A stretch of DNA of 64,000 nucleotides from Craspedostauros australis (taxonomy: Eukaryota; Bacillariophyta; Bacillariophyceae; Mastogloiales; Achnanthaceae). The notes beneath the pieces were generated by a model that did no database searches, was not told the origin of the DNA, and saw only the letters and a list, made by a program, of their open reading frames with translations. The DNA is taken from the NCBI GenBank assembly GCA_026770025.1, contig JAMXDE010000041.1, forward strand, positions 553,937-617,936, given 5' to 3'. Position numbers and translations under genes: made by a program. The stretch's first letter is position 1. Every line of letters starts with the position of its first letter. Of the stretch, positions 34,122-46,408 are shown in pieces.

Positions 34122-36056
34122 ATGTCCAGCAACAACAAATCGTTCATCACCCTTGCAAAGGGAGCGGAAAAGCAAGGAGTGGACTTCATTCATGTTTGCG
34201 CGGCTGTATTGTCGCACAGCTTGTCTGTTGGTGCCGGATACATTCAAAAGAAGAGGTCAGGCGATGCAATCAAGCTCGTGTGCTCTGTTTCTACTGACTG
34301 TCCCTTCGACTGCCGTGCTTGTCTCTTGCCGAATGGCAAAGGGGTCCGCATCACGCACTTCGTTGGCCATGCTTGTCAGGGTACATGTACCCGCAAGAGA
34401 AGCTACAAAACTGCCATCTTGGACGAGATGACTGACATCATTGGGAAGTATCAAGTTCCTGCTGCAGGTGGGCGCCAGCAACTGGGTAACATGATCAAGA
34501 ACGAATTGTCCATCACGGTCAAAAAGGGGCAGCTCTACAATATCATCAGGGACAAAGGAGATACAATTGAGAAGCACTTGGCTGAGTGCAAGTTGATTCG
34601 GTCCTACATCGGTGCTGTGGCTGAGAAAGACAGTGGAGGAGTGTACAAAGTTGACATTGGTCCAGTCCAAGGTGACATCAATGGTGATGATGGAATGCAA
34701 TTGCGCCGCGTCTTTTGTGCACCTGGTGGAAGCATCAAGACATTCTCTCATTTCGATGGTATGGTGTGCGTGGATGCCACTCACCTTCGATCTGCAGTGA
34801 AGGGTTACATGTGCCTCCTGACCGCTTATGATGCATCACGCCAACTCGTCATTCTTGCATTTGGCATTCTCCCTGTTGAAACAGCAAGCAACTGGAAATG
34901 GTTCCTCGATCATGTGAGGAACAGCTTTCCAAAGGTGCGCCTGCTCATGAGCGATGGTGCGAAGGGCCTTGAGAGTGGCGAAGTGCAAATGATGTTGGCA
35001 GGATGGGGCGTCACTCACACGCGTTGCATGTACCACATCTTGGACAAGAATGTTTCATCCAACAAGCAGCTGACAATGACCTCAAGACAGCACAAGCTCC
35101 TCAAGTCAGCTGTGTATGCCTGCAATGAGAATTATGCAGATCAGAAGTTGAGCCAAGTCCAGGCACAGAATCCAAAACTCCACGAATGGTTTATTCAACG
35201 CCAACATAAATGCCTGACACATTTGTTGCTTCGCAAACCCAATCAACATCGCTTTGGTATCGTCACGTCTAATTCTTCCGAACAGGTCAATGCAGCCCTC
35301 GAACACATCAGAGACAAGCCCCTTTGCACACTGGTGGCAGGTGTTATCAAGTACATGGCTGACAAGCGCATGGAGAAAGCCATGAAGGCAGAAGAACACT
35401 GGAACACTGGAAATGTCTTGACTCCTCGTTGCATGTCTGACATGGACATGCTGAACAAAAAATCCGGGAAACTAAACGTGCTCGTGGACAGTGTACATGA
35501 CTCCGAGATCAAAGCGAGTGTCATGTGGTATGACAGCCCTACCATTTCTGAGGAAGTGACTCTCAGATCGGACTTTGCAATGACCTGCACCTGTGGTGCT
35601 CCATTGGAGTACAAGAGGCCCTGTCTCCACATCCTGGCAGTGTTCCGCGCAGACGCTGCTAGGCCCAGGAATGCACCGCCAGGCGTCTTTCACTACAAGA
35701 ACGTTGGTTGGTACAGCAAGGAATGGCATACTGCCACATGGTTGGAGCAACACGGAAAAAAGGTGGTGCCCATTCAACGAGCAAGGGTGGAACGAAGACA
35801 ATTGGTGGCAGAGAATGTGGTGCCCATGATGATTTCCGCGAAGTCGGGTCGGAAGCGGAAAACTACCAATAGCGACAATCCATCAGCTACCAGAGGAGTG
35901 CGACTGTGCCCAGGATGCGGCGAGCTCGGCCACTTCCTTCACAGTTGCCCAAAACCAATTCCATCCACCCTTGTGAAGAGCAAAAAGAAACAAGTCGACA
36001 AGATCCTGCCCCAAGTGATGGAACAACTGGGAGGCAGCGTGCAGGATGAAGAATAG
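34122..36056 (+). CDS. MULE transposase with SWIM finger and CCHC knuckle
   Basis: An intronless frame of 644 residues begins at the ATG at 34122 (MSSNNKSFITLAK). A Cys/His-rich N-terminal part (CSVSTDCPFDCRACLL ... GHACQGTCTRKR) resembles the FAR1/FLYWCH-type DNA-binding fold of MULE proteins. The catalytic core has VDATHL (Asp 218), MSDGAKG (Asp 278), the CMYH pair and SSEQVN (Glu about 387), the DDE order of Pfam MULE. A SWIM zinc finger CTCGAPLEYKRPCLH starts at residue 489, and a CCHC knuckle CPGCGELGHFLHSC at about 596. All key residues are present and there is no frameshift, so it could be active. The start is supported by position just inside the terminal repeat. Confidence 0.92.
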   Translation: MSSNNKSFITLAKGAEKQGVDFIHVCAAVLSHSLSVGAGYIQKKRSGDAIKLVCSVSTDCPFDCRACLLPNGKGVRITHFVGHACQGTCTRKRSYKTAILDEMTDIIGKYQVPAAGGRQQLGNMIKNELSITVKKGQLYNIIRDKGDTIEKHLAECKLIRSYIGAVAEKDSGGVYKVDIGPVQGDINGDDGMQLRRVFCAPGGSIKTFSHFDGMVCVDATHLRSAVKGYMCLLTAYDASRQLVILAFGILPVETASNWKWFLDHVRNSFPKVRLLMSDGAKGLESGEVQMMLAGWGVTHTRCMYHILDKNVSSNKQLTMTSRQHKLLKSAVYACNENYADQKLSQVQAQNPKLHEWFIQRQHKCLTHLLLRKPNQHRFGIVTSNSSEQVNAALEHIRDKPLCTLVAGVIKYMADKRMEKAMKAEEHWNTGNVLTPRCMSDMDMLNKKSGKLNVLVDSVHDSEIKASVMWYDSPTISEEVTLRSDFAMTCTCGAPLEYKRPCLHILAVFRADAARPRNAPPGVFHYKNVGWYSKEWHTATWLEQHGKKVVPIQRARVERRQLVAENVVPMMISAKSGRKRKTTNSDNPSATRGVRLCPGCGELGHFLHSCPKPIPSTLVKSKKKQVDKILPQVMEQLGGSVQDEE

Positions 36057-36295
36057 ACTAACCATCATAGCACAATGGTATAGTTTGCCATTACATTCCC
36101 TGTAGATAACACTCTACAATACAATGATGATGTATAGTAGTCTGTTGAATCATCATGGCTCTAGAAGTGTCTCATGCTGTCTACAGTGTGTCATGCATTG
36201 GCACGGTGTACATTAGAAGGCCCAAGCTGATGGCATTTGAACACTTGCAGTGCATCAAGGGCGTTCGACTGGGTACACTCCCAGCTAACCAGGAC
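36057..36295. other. MULE spacer between transposase and satellite
   Basis: AT-rich 3' flank of the transposase. No gene is seen. Weak similarity to the satellite begins near 36296. Confidence 0.5.
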
Positions 36296-39200
36296 CAGGA
36301 TCCTTCTGGAAGGTATTCAAATCTGAGTTTGTGGATATCGAGTGCTGTGGGTGGTAGTACTGTGACCTACGCACAATACTGTGCAGTAGATTGTCAAAAT
36401 GTGCATATAAAATGTCAATCACAATCGAATCCAACCTGACGGGCACTTACAACACGCCCAAAAGTGTCTGGTCACGAAGTATGAGGTCTCCAGGCCATCT
36501 GGAAGGCATCCATATCTGAGAATCTAGATTTGGTGTGGTGTTGTGGGTGGTAGTACTACGAGCTACGCACAATACTGTGCAGTAGATTGTCAAAATGTGC
36601 ATATAAAATGTCAACCACAATGAAATCCAACCTGGCGGAAACTTACAACACGCCCCAAAGTGTCTGGTCACGAAGTATGAGGTCTCCAGGCCATCTGGAA
36701 GGCATCCATATCTGAGAATCTAGATTTCGAGTGGTGTTGTGGGTGGTAGTACTACGAGCTACGCACAATACTGTGCAGTAGATTGTCAAAATGTGTGTAT
36801 AAAATGTCAACCACAATGAAATCCAACCTGGCGGACACTTACAACACACCCCAAAGTGTCTGGTCACGAAGTATGAGGTCTCCAATCCATCTGGAAGGCA
36901 TCCATATCTGAGAATCTAGATTTTTGTGTGGTGCCGTGTGTGGTAGTACTGTGACCTACGCACAATACTGTGCAGTAGATTGTCAAAATGTGCATATAAA
37001 ATGTCAACCGCAATGAAATCCAACATGGCGGACACTTACAACACACCCCAAAGTGTCTGGTCACGAAGTATGAGGTCTCCAGGCCATCTGGAAGGCATCC
37101 ATATCTGAGAATCTAGATTTGGTGTGGTGTTGTGGGTGGTAGTACTGTGACCTACGCACAATACTGTGCAGTAGATTGTCAAAATGTGCATATAAAATGT
37201 CAACCACAATGAAATCCAACCTGGCGGAAACTTACAACACGCCCCAAAGTGTCTGGTCACGAAGTGTGAGGTCTCCAGGCCATCTGGAAGGCATCCATAT
37301 CTGAGAATCTAGATTTGGTGTGGTGTTGTGGGTGGTAGTACTACGAGCTACGCACAATACTGTGCAGTAGATTGTCAAAATGCGCATATAAAATGTCAAT
37401 CACAATCGAATCCAACCTTGCGCCGACTTACAACACACCTCAAAGTGTCTGGTCACGAAGTATGAGGTCTCCAATCCATCTGGAAGGCATCCATATCTGA
37501 GAATCTAGATTTTTGTGTGGTGCCGTGTGTGGTAGTACTGTGACCTACGCACAATACTGTGCAGTAGATTGTCAAAATGTGCATATAAAATGTCAACCGC
37601 AATGAAATCCAACATGGCGGACACTTACAACACACCCCAAAGTGTCTGGTCACGAAGTATGAGGTCTCCAGGCCATCTGGAAGGCATCCATATCTGAGAA
37701 TCTAGATTTGGTGTGGTGTTGTGGGTGGTAGTACTGTGACCTACGCACAATACTGTGCAGTAGATTGTCAAAATGTGCATATAAAATGTCAACCACAATG
37801 AAATCCAACCTGGCGGAAACTTACAACACGCCCCAAAGTGTCTGGTCACGAAGTGTGAGGTCTCCAGGCCATCTGGAAGGCATCCATATCTGAGAATCTA
37901 GATTTGGTGTGGTGTTGTGGGTGGTAGTACTACGAGCTACGCACAATACTGTGCAGTAGATTGTCAAAATGTGCATATAAAATGTCAACCGCAATGAAAT
38001 CCAACCTGGCGGAAACTTACAACACACCCCAAAGTGTCTGGTCACGAAGTATGAGGTCTCCAGGCCATCTGGAAGGCATCCATATCTGAGAATCTAGATT
38101 TTTGTGTGGTGCCGTGTGTGGCAGTACGATAGCCTACGCACAATACTGTACAGTAGATTGTCAAAATGTGTGTATAAAATGTCAACCACAATGAAATCCA
38201 ACCTGGCGGACACTTACAACACGCCCCAAAGTGTCTGGTCACGAAGTATGAGGTCTCCAGGCCATCTGGAAGGCATCCATATCTGAGAATCTAGATTTTT
38301 GTGTGGTGCCGTGTGTGGTAGTACTACGAGCTACGCACAATACTGTGCAGTAGATTGTCAAAATGTGCATATAAAATGTCAACCACAATGAAATCCAACC
38401 TGGCGGACACTTACAACACACCTCAAAGTGTCTGGTCACGAAGTATGAGGTCTCCAGGCCATCTGGAAGGCATCCATATCTGAGAATCTAGATTTGGTGT
38501 GGTGTTGTGGGTGGTAGTACTGTGACCTACGCACAATACTGTGCAGTAGATTGTCAAAATGTGCATATAAAATGTCAACCACAATGAAATCCAACCTGGC
38601 GGAAACTTACAACACACCCCAAAGTGTCTGGTCACGAAGTATGAGGTCTCCAGGCCATCTGGAAGGCATCCATATCTGAGAATCTAGATTTGGTGTGGTG
38701 TTGTGGGTGGTAGTACTACGAGCTACGCACAATACTGTGCAGTAGATTGTCAAAATGTGCATATAAAATGTCAACCGCAATGAAATCCAACCTGGCGGAA
38801 ACTTACAACACACCCCAAAGTGTCTGGTCACGAAGTATGAGGTCTCCAGGCCATCTGGAAGGCATCCATATCTGAGAATCTAGATTTTTGTGTGGTGCCG
38901 TGTGTGGCAGTACGATAGCCTACGCACAATACTGTACAGTAGATTGTCAAAATGTGTGTATAAAATGTCAACCACAATGAAATCCAACCTGGCGGACACT
39001 TACAACACACCCCAAAGTGTCTGGTCACGAAGTATGAGGTCTCCAGGCCATCTGGAAGGCATCCATATCTGAGAATCTAGATTTTTGTGTGGTGCCGTGT
39101 GTGGTAGTACTACGAGCTACGCACAATACTGTGCAGTAGATTGTCAAAATGTGCATATAAAATGTCAACCACAATGAAATCCAACCTGGCGGACACTTAC

Positions 39201-42200
39201 AACACACCTCAAAGTGTCTGGTCACGAAGTATGAGGTCTCCAGGCCATCTGGAAGGCATCCATATCTGAGAATCTAGATTTGGTGTGGTGTTGTGGGTGG
39301 TAGTACTGTGACCTACGCACAATACTGTGCAGTAGATTGTCAAAATGTGCATATAAAATGTCAATCACAATCGAATCCAACCTTGCGCCGACTTACAACA
39401 CACCTCAAAGTGTCTGGTCACGAAGTATGAGGTCTCCAGGCCATCTGGAAGGCATCCATATCTGAGAATCTAGATTTGGTGTGGTGTTGTGGGTGGTAGT
39501 ACTGTGACCTACGCACAATACTGTGCAGTAGATTGTCAAAATGTGCATATAAAATGTCAACCACAATGAAATCCAACCTTGCGCCGACTTACAACATACC
39601 CCAAAGTGTCTGGTCACGAAGTATGAGGTCTCCAATCCATCTGGAAGGCATCCATATCTGAGAATCTAGATTTTTGTGTGGTGCCGTGTGTGGCAGTACG
39701 ATAGCCTACGCACAATACTGTACAGTAGATTGTCAAAATGTGTGTATAAAATGTCAACCACAATGAAATCCAACCTGGCGGACACTTACAACACACCCCA
39801 AAGTGTCTGGTCACGAAGTATGAGGTCTCCAGGCCATCTGGAAGGCATCCATATCTGAGAATCTAGATTTTTGTGTGGTGCCGTGTGTGGTAGTACTACG
39901 AGCTACGCACAATACTGTGCAGTAGATTGTCAAAATGTGCATATAAAATGTCAACCGCAATGAAATCCAACCTGGCGGAAATTTACAACACGCCCCAAAG
40001 TGTCTGGTCACGAAGTATGAGGTCTCCAGGCCATCAGGAAGGCATCCATATCTGAGAATCTAGATTTTTGTGTGGTGCCGTGTGTGGCAGTACGATAGCC
40101 TACGCACCATAGTGTACAGTAGATTGTCAAAATGTGTGTATAAAATGTCAACCACAATGAAATCCAACCTTGCGCCGACTTACAACATACCCCAAAGTGT
40201 CTGGTCACGAAGTATGAGGTCTCCAATCCATCTGGAAGGCATCCATATCTGAGAATCTAGATTTTTGTGTGGTGCCGTGTGTGGTAGTACTACGAGCTAC
40301 GCACAATACTGTGCAGTAGATTGTCAAAATGTGCATATAAAATGTCAATCACAATCGAATCCAACCTTGCGCCGACTTACAACACACCTCAAAGTGTCTG
40401 GTCACGAAGTATGAGGTCTCCAGGCCATCTGGAAGGCATCCATATCTGAGAATCTAGATTTGGTGTGGTGTTGTGGGTGGTAGTACTGTGACCTACGCAC
40501 AATACTGTGCAGTAGATTGTCAAAATGTGCATATAAAATGTCAACCACAATGAAATCCAACCTGGCGGAAACTTACAACACGCCCCAAAGTGTCTGGTCA
40601 CGAAGTGTGAGGTCTCCAGGCCATCTGGAAGGCATCCATATCTGAGAATCTAGATTTGGTGTGGTGTTGTGGGTGGTAGTACTGTGACCTACGCACAATA
40701 CTGTGCAGTAGATTGTCAAAATGCGCATATAAAATGTCAACCACAATCAAATCCAACCTGGCGGACACTTACAACACACCCCAAAGTGTCTGGTCACGAA
40801 GTATGAGGTCTCCAATCCATCTGGAAGGCATCCATATCTGAGAATCTAGATTTTTGTGTGGTGCCGTGTGTGGTAGTACTACGAGCTACGCACAATACTG
40901 TGCAGTAGATTGTCAAAATGTGCATATAAAATGTCAACCGCAATGAAATCCAACCTGGCGGAAATTTACAACACGCCCCAAAGTGTCTGGTCACGAAGTA
41001 TGAGGTCTCCAGGCCATCAGGAAGGCATCCATATCTGAGAATCTAGATTTTTGTGTGGTGCCGTGTGTGGCAGTACGATAGCCTACGCACCATAGTGTAC
41101 AGTAGATTGTCAAAATGTGTGTATAAAATGTCAACCACAATGAAATCCAACCTTGCGCCGACTTACAACATACCCCAAAGTGTCTGGTCACGAAGTATGA
41201 GGTCTCCAATCCATCTGGAAGGCATCCATATCTGAGAATCTAGATTTTTGTGTGGTGCCGTGTGTGGTAGTACTACGAGCTACGCACAATACTGTGCAGT
41301 AGATTGTCAAAATGTGCATATAAAATGTCAATCACAATCGAATCCAACCTTGCGCCGACTTACAACACACCTCAAAGTGTCTGGTCACGAAGTATGAGGT
41401 CTCCAGGCCATCTGGAAGGCATCCATATCTGAGAATCTAGATTTGGTGTGGTGTTGTGGGTGGTAGTACTGTGACCTACGCACAATACTGTGCAGTAGAT
41501 TGTCAAAATGTGCATATAAAATGTCAACCACAATGAAATCCAACCTGGCGGAAACTTACAACACGCCCCAAAGTGTCTGGTCACGAAGTGTGAGGTCTCC
41601 AGGCCATCTGGAAGGCATCCATATCTGAGAATCTAGATTTGGTGTGGTGTTGTGGGTGGTAGTACTGTGACCTACGCACAATACTGTGCAGTAGATTGTC
41701 AAAATGCGCATATAAAATGTCAACCACAATCAAATCCAACCTGGCGGACACTTACAACACACCCCAAAGTGTCTGGTCACGAAGTATGAGGTCTCCAATC
41801 CATCTGGAAGGCATCCATATCTGAGAATCTAGATTTTTGTGTGGTGCCGTGTGTGGTAGTACTACGAGCTACGCACAATACTGTGCAGTAGATTGTCAAA
41901 ATGTGCATATAAAATGTCAATCACAATCGAATCCAACCTTGCGCCGACTTACAACACACCTCAAAGTGTCTGGTCACGAAGTATGAGGTCTCCAGGCCAT
42001 CTGGAAGGCATCCATATCTGAGAATCTAGATTTGGTGTGGTGTTGTGGGTGGTAGTACTGTGACCTACGCACAATACTGTGCAGTAGATTGTCAAAATGT
42101 GCATATAAAATGTCAACCACAATGAAATCCAACCTGGCGGAAACTTACAACACGCCCCAAAGTGTCTGGTCACGAAGTGTGAGGTCTCCAGGCCATCTGG

Positions 42201-42782
42201 AAGGCATCCATATCTGAGAATCTAGATTTGGTGTGGTGTTGTGGGTGGTAGTACTGTGACCTACGCACAATACTGTGCAGTAGATTGTCAAAATGCGCAT
42301 ATAAAATGTCAACCACAATCAAATCCAACCTGGCGGACACTTACAACACACCTCAAAGTGTCTGGTCACGAAGTATGAGGTCTCCAATCCATCTGGAAGG
42401 CATCCATATCTGAGAATCTAGATTTGGTGTGGTGCCGTGTGTGGTAGTACTACGAGCTACGCACAATACTGTGCAGTAGATTGTCAAAATGTGCATATAA
42501 AATGTCAATCACAATCGAATCCAACCTGGCGGAAACTTACAACACACCTCAAAGTGTCTGGTCACGAAGTGTGAGGTCTCCAGGCCATCAGGAAGGCATC
42601 CATATCTGAGAATCTAGATTTTTGTGTGGTGCCGTGTGTGGCAGTACGATAGCCTACGCACCATAGTGTAAGGTAGATTGTCAAAATGTGTGTATAAAAT
42701 GTCAACCACAATGAAATCCAACCTTGCGCCGACTTACAACATACCCCAAAGTGTCTGGTCACGAAGTATGAGGTCTCCAATC
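36296..42782. repeat. Satellite array, direct orientation, ~196-bp units (about 33 copies)
   Basis: Units of 196-197 bp contain the constant words ggtctccaggccatctgg, catatctgagaatctaga and cagtagattgtcaaaatg. The first unit (36296-36475) is clearly diverged; central ones are nearly identical. Variant units recur at 786 bp (4 units, for example 38104, 38890, 39676), 983 bp (5 units, 40070 and 41053) and 589 bp (3 units), so there is higher-order structure. Unit length is not a multiple of three, and the short frames inside are by-products. Confidence 0.92.
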
Positions 42783-42863
42783 TGTCAGGAATGTATCCAT
42801 GTGGAAGGGTCAGTCTAGCCTGATGCCAAGGTCACCGTGCGGCCTCACAAGGCACCTCTCAAA
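42783..42863. other. Spacer at the satellite inversion point
   Basis: About 81 bp of sequence found once (gtcaggaatgtatccatg onward) separates the direct and inverted arrays. It would be the loop of a giant hairpin. Confidence 0.7.
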
Positions 42864-44460
42864 ATCTAGATTCTCAGATATGGATGCCTTCCAGATGGCC
42901 TGGAGACCTCATACTTCGTGACCAGACACTTTGAGGTGTGTTGTAAGTGTCCGCCAGGTTGGATTTGATTGTGGTTGACATTTTATATGCACATTTTGAC
43001 AATCTACTGCACAGTATTGTGCGTAGGTCACAGTACTACCACCCACAACACCACACCAAATCTAGATTCTCAGATATGGATGCCTTCCAGATGGCCTGGA
43101 GACCTCATACTTCGTGACCAGACACTTTGGGGTGTGTTGTAAGTGTCCGCCAGGTCGGATTTCATTGTGGTTGACATTTATAGGCACATTTTGACAATCT
43201 ACTGTACACTATGGTGCGTAGGCCATCGTACTGCCACACACGGCACCACACCAAATCTAGCTTCTCAGATATGGATGCCTTCCAGATGGCTTGGAGACCT
43301 CATACTTCGTGACCAGACACTTTGGGGCGTGTTGTAAGTGTCCGCCAGGTTGGATTTCATTGTGATTGACATTTTATATGCACATTTTGACAATCTACTG
43401 TACACTATGGTGCGTAGGCTATCGTACTGCCACACACGGCACCACACCAAATCTAGATTCTCAGATATGGATGCCTTCCAGATGGCCTGGAGACCTCATA
43501 CTTCGTGACCAGACACTTTGAGGTGTGTTGTAAGTCGGCGCAAGGTTGGATTCGATTGTGATTGACATTTTATATGCGCATTTTGACAATCTACTGCACA
43601 GTATTGTGCGTAGGTCACAGTACTACCACCCACAACACCACACCAAATCTAGATTCTCAGATATGGATGCCTTCCAGATGGCCTGGAGACCTCATACTTC
43701 GTGACCAGACACTTTGAGGTGTGTTGTAAGTGTCCGCCAGGTTGGATTTCATTGTGGTTGACATTTTATATGCACTAATTCTCAATCTACTGTACACTAT
43801 CGCGCGTAGCTCGAAGTACTACCACCCACAACACCACTCGAAATCTAGATTCTCAGATATGGATGCCTTCCTGATGGCCTGGAGACCTCATACTTCGTGA
43901 CCAGACACTTTGGGGTGTGTTGTAAGTTTCCGCCAGGTTGGATTTCATTGCGGTTGACATTTTATATGCACATTTTGACAATCTACTGCACAGTATTGTG
44001 CGTAGCTCGTAGTACTACCACCCACAACACCACTCGAAATCTAGATTCTCAGATATGGATGCCTTCCAGATGGCCTGGAGACCTCATACTTCGTGACCAG
44101 ACACTTTTGGGCGTGTTGTAAGTGCCCGCCAGGTTGGATTTCATTGTGATTGACATTTTATATGCACATTTTGACAATCTACTGTACACTATGGTGCGTA
44201 GCTCGTAGTACTGTCACACAACACCACATCATATTCACGTCCAGATATGAATGCCTTCCAGATGGACTGGAGACCTCATACTTCGTGGCCACGTCCTTTG
44301 GGGTGTATTGTAAGTGGGCGCCGGGTTCGATGGCATTGTTATCTACATTTTTATGCACAATCGTTCTGCATACTCTTCAACGCGATTCGTCTGGCACCGC
44401 ATCAGTAGATTCCTAGATTTGGATAGTGTGACCCCTTCCAGAAGGATACAGATCCTCAAA
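42864..44460. repeat. Satellite array, inverted orientation (about 8 copies)
   Basis: This is the same ~196-bp unit on the opposite strand, starting aatctagattctcagatatg. The outermost unit (44224-44460) is strongly diverged, mirroring the diverged outer unit on the left. Confidence 0.9.
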
Positions 44461-44533
44461 CGCTACCCCAAACACACTGAATTGCCATTGATGTGATGAC
44501 ATTTGTGTAAATTTACTATGTCTATCTTTTCCT

Positions 44534-44891
44534 ATGATACACTTGGTCAGAGCACGATCCAAGGCGCAAAGAATCGGAGCAAACGGATGGATGATGCGCA
44601 TATCTACGACTAAAGTAGGCATTAATTCCCTTCACTGGACGTCATATATTCGGATGGACTATTTACTTGCATTGTATGACTAGTATGGCAATCATGTATG
44701 ATGTGGATTGTACTTTTTGTGCATGGTACAGGTAGTCTACATTTATGTGCTAACCTCGGATGTCGACAAGAAATCTCTGTGTCCATGGGATGTCGCTTCG
44801 ACATTCGCACGTTTTGTGCCACTAAGTGTTGTCAAATCAGGCTGGTTAGTGCAAATCGGCACTTCGAAATGGCTGGTTAGTGAATTTCCTC
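44534..44891 (-). repeat. MULE right terminal inverted repeat
   Basis: Complement of the left repeat; ends GTGAATTTCCTC at 44891. It also carries the paired 12-mer (ggctggttagtg at two places). Confidence 0.9.
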
Positions 44892-46408
44892 GATGGATTT
44901 TACTACGCCAACGAGTACGTCGCCTGTTTCATTTTCATCTCCCTATCAGCTGGCTGCATTCCTCGACCCGGCCGCTGATCTTGTCCACCGATGAGACTAT
45001 CCCTTTGTAGCGTGCTTCTTTTCATCCGAAGGTCGTACCTTGCCGACACATCAACGACGACGACCCCCTGATGACACCTCGTCTCATCCTGCCGTAATTC
45101 TCGTACACCAAATCGCTCACTGCCATACTCGTATGAATACTGACACAATGGCATCCCTTTCTATTGTACTATGCAATGCGATACTCCTCTCTGCTCGTTA
45201 TCATCTCAGATCCTTCACGAAGAACTACTTCTTGACGCATTTCCATTCCGACCACTACGGTGGCATCACATCCGCATGGAACCAAGGCATCATCTACTGC
45301 TCGCTGCCGACCGCGAATCTGGTCAATGCACAGCTCGGAGTTGACAAGAAATACCTGCATCCATTGCCCATGATGGTACCCACGGTCGTGGAGAGCAGGG
45401 GCAAGGCCGTGACTGTGACGTTGCTGGATGCCAACCATTGTCCCGGTGCCGTCATGTTCCTCTTCCAGGTCGGCACGAAGCATATCCTCCACGTTGGCGA
45501 TTTCCGATGGAGCCGCGACATCATGTTCCATCAGCAGTACCTCAAGCCATTTCTCTTCAGCCGGAAGTTGCGGCTCGATGAGCTGTTCCTGGATACGACG
45601 TACTGCAATCCCAAGTACACGTTGCCGTCGCAGGAGCAGACCGTCCAGGCAACGCTCAAGGTCGTGCAGGATGAAGTGAAGCGGGCGAAAGAGAGCGGCA
45701 GCAGAGTCCTCCATTTGTTCGGTGCGTACACGATCGGGAAAGAACGCATGTACATGGCCGTTGCCCAGCACTTCGGATGGCGCATCTTCGTCGATAGGCG
45801 GCGGTACCGTGTCTTGCAAGCATCAGGGTGGCCCCCAGAGCAAATGACACTATTCACGACGACGCCGACCAACGACAGCTGTATCTGGGTTGTGCCTATG
45901 GGAGACCTCAACATGAAGAAGCTCCCGAAATATTTTGAGACTGCAATGTCGCTCTCATTGGCGTCGCCTGGCGTGGCACCATGCGATCGTATCGTTGGGT
46001 ATTCGCCGACGGGCTGGTCGCTGTCGGCCAAGCCAGGACGCGGACTGGTGGGCAAACGATCCTCCGGCAAAATCACCATCTACTCTGTTCCCTACAGCGA
46101 GCATTCCAGCTTTCCCGAACTCGTGGACTGCTTGAAATGCCTGAACCCCAGGAGGACAATTCCCACCGTCTCCGTATCGAAGACGAAGGAGCAGCTGGCG
46201 TTGCTCGAAAAGGGGGCGAGAGAAACGCAGACCACAATTCAACTTCGGTCCTCATAGCTCGTCGAGATCTGTTCCTTTCGAGTATTTTACAGACGCACTT
46301 GATGAAACCTCATCGTGCTTACGAGTATGTCAGTATGTGTACAAGTGTACATGTGTACATGTATGGATGGTGCTCGCCCACTACGAGTATCCCTCTGCGA
46401 GAACACCA

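Larger units (their letters stand above)
33639..44891 (+). mobile_element. Mutator-like element (MULE), 11.25 kb, with embedded satellite
   Basis: The terminal inverted repeats are about 357 bp and start GAGGAAATTCACTAACC on both ends. A 10-bp target duplication gatggatttt lies at 33629-33638 and 44892-44901; copy A has it once. Long inverted repeats, a 9-11 bp duplication and a MULE transposase define the superfamily. Inside: transposase (34122-36056) and an ~8-kb satellite (36296-44460). The element occupies exon 2 of SNM1 copy B. Confidence 0.92.
17137..46257 (+). pseudogene. SNM1 copy B: 5'-truncated and split by two transposons
   Basis: Pieces are exon 1 from 17137 to 18073 (GTAAGT donor at 18074), exon 2 as 33581-33638 plus 44902-44914 (GTACGT donor), and exon 3 at 45210-46257. 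Compared with copy A it lacks about the first 62 codons and any ATG in that region. A Harbinger element lies in intron 1 and a MULE lies within exon 2, 58 nt after its start. Exon 3 remains open and nearly identical to copy A (HFHSDH, DANHCPG and HVGDF intact), so decay by substitution is slight and the insertions are recent relative to the duplication. A transcript would have to cross 26.6 kb of transposon; function is very unlikely. Confidence 0.85.

Noticed and set aside
36447-43450. Dozens of 60-80-residue frames (MTRHFG..., MWCRVW...) that look like a conserved small-protein family
   Set aside because: They recur every ~196 bp only because the satellite does; unit length is not a multiple of three and both strands are open equally.
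36296-44460. Regularly spaced repeats suggesting a CRISPR array
   Set aside because: Units are contiguous 196-bp satellites without unique spacers, lie in a eukaryotic transposon and have no cas genes nearby.
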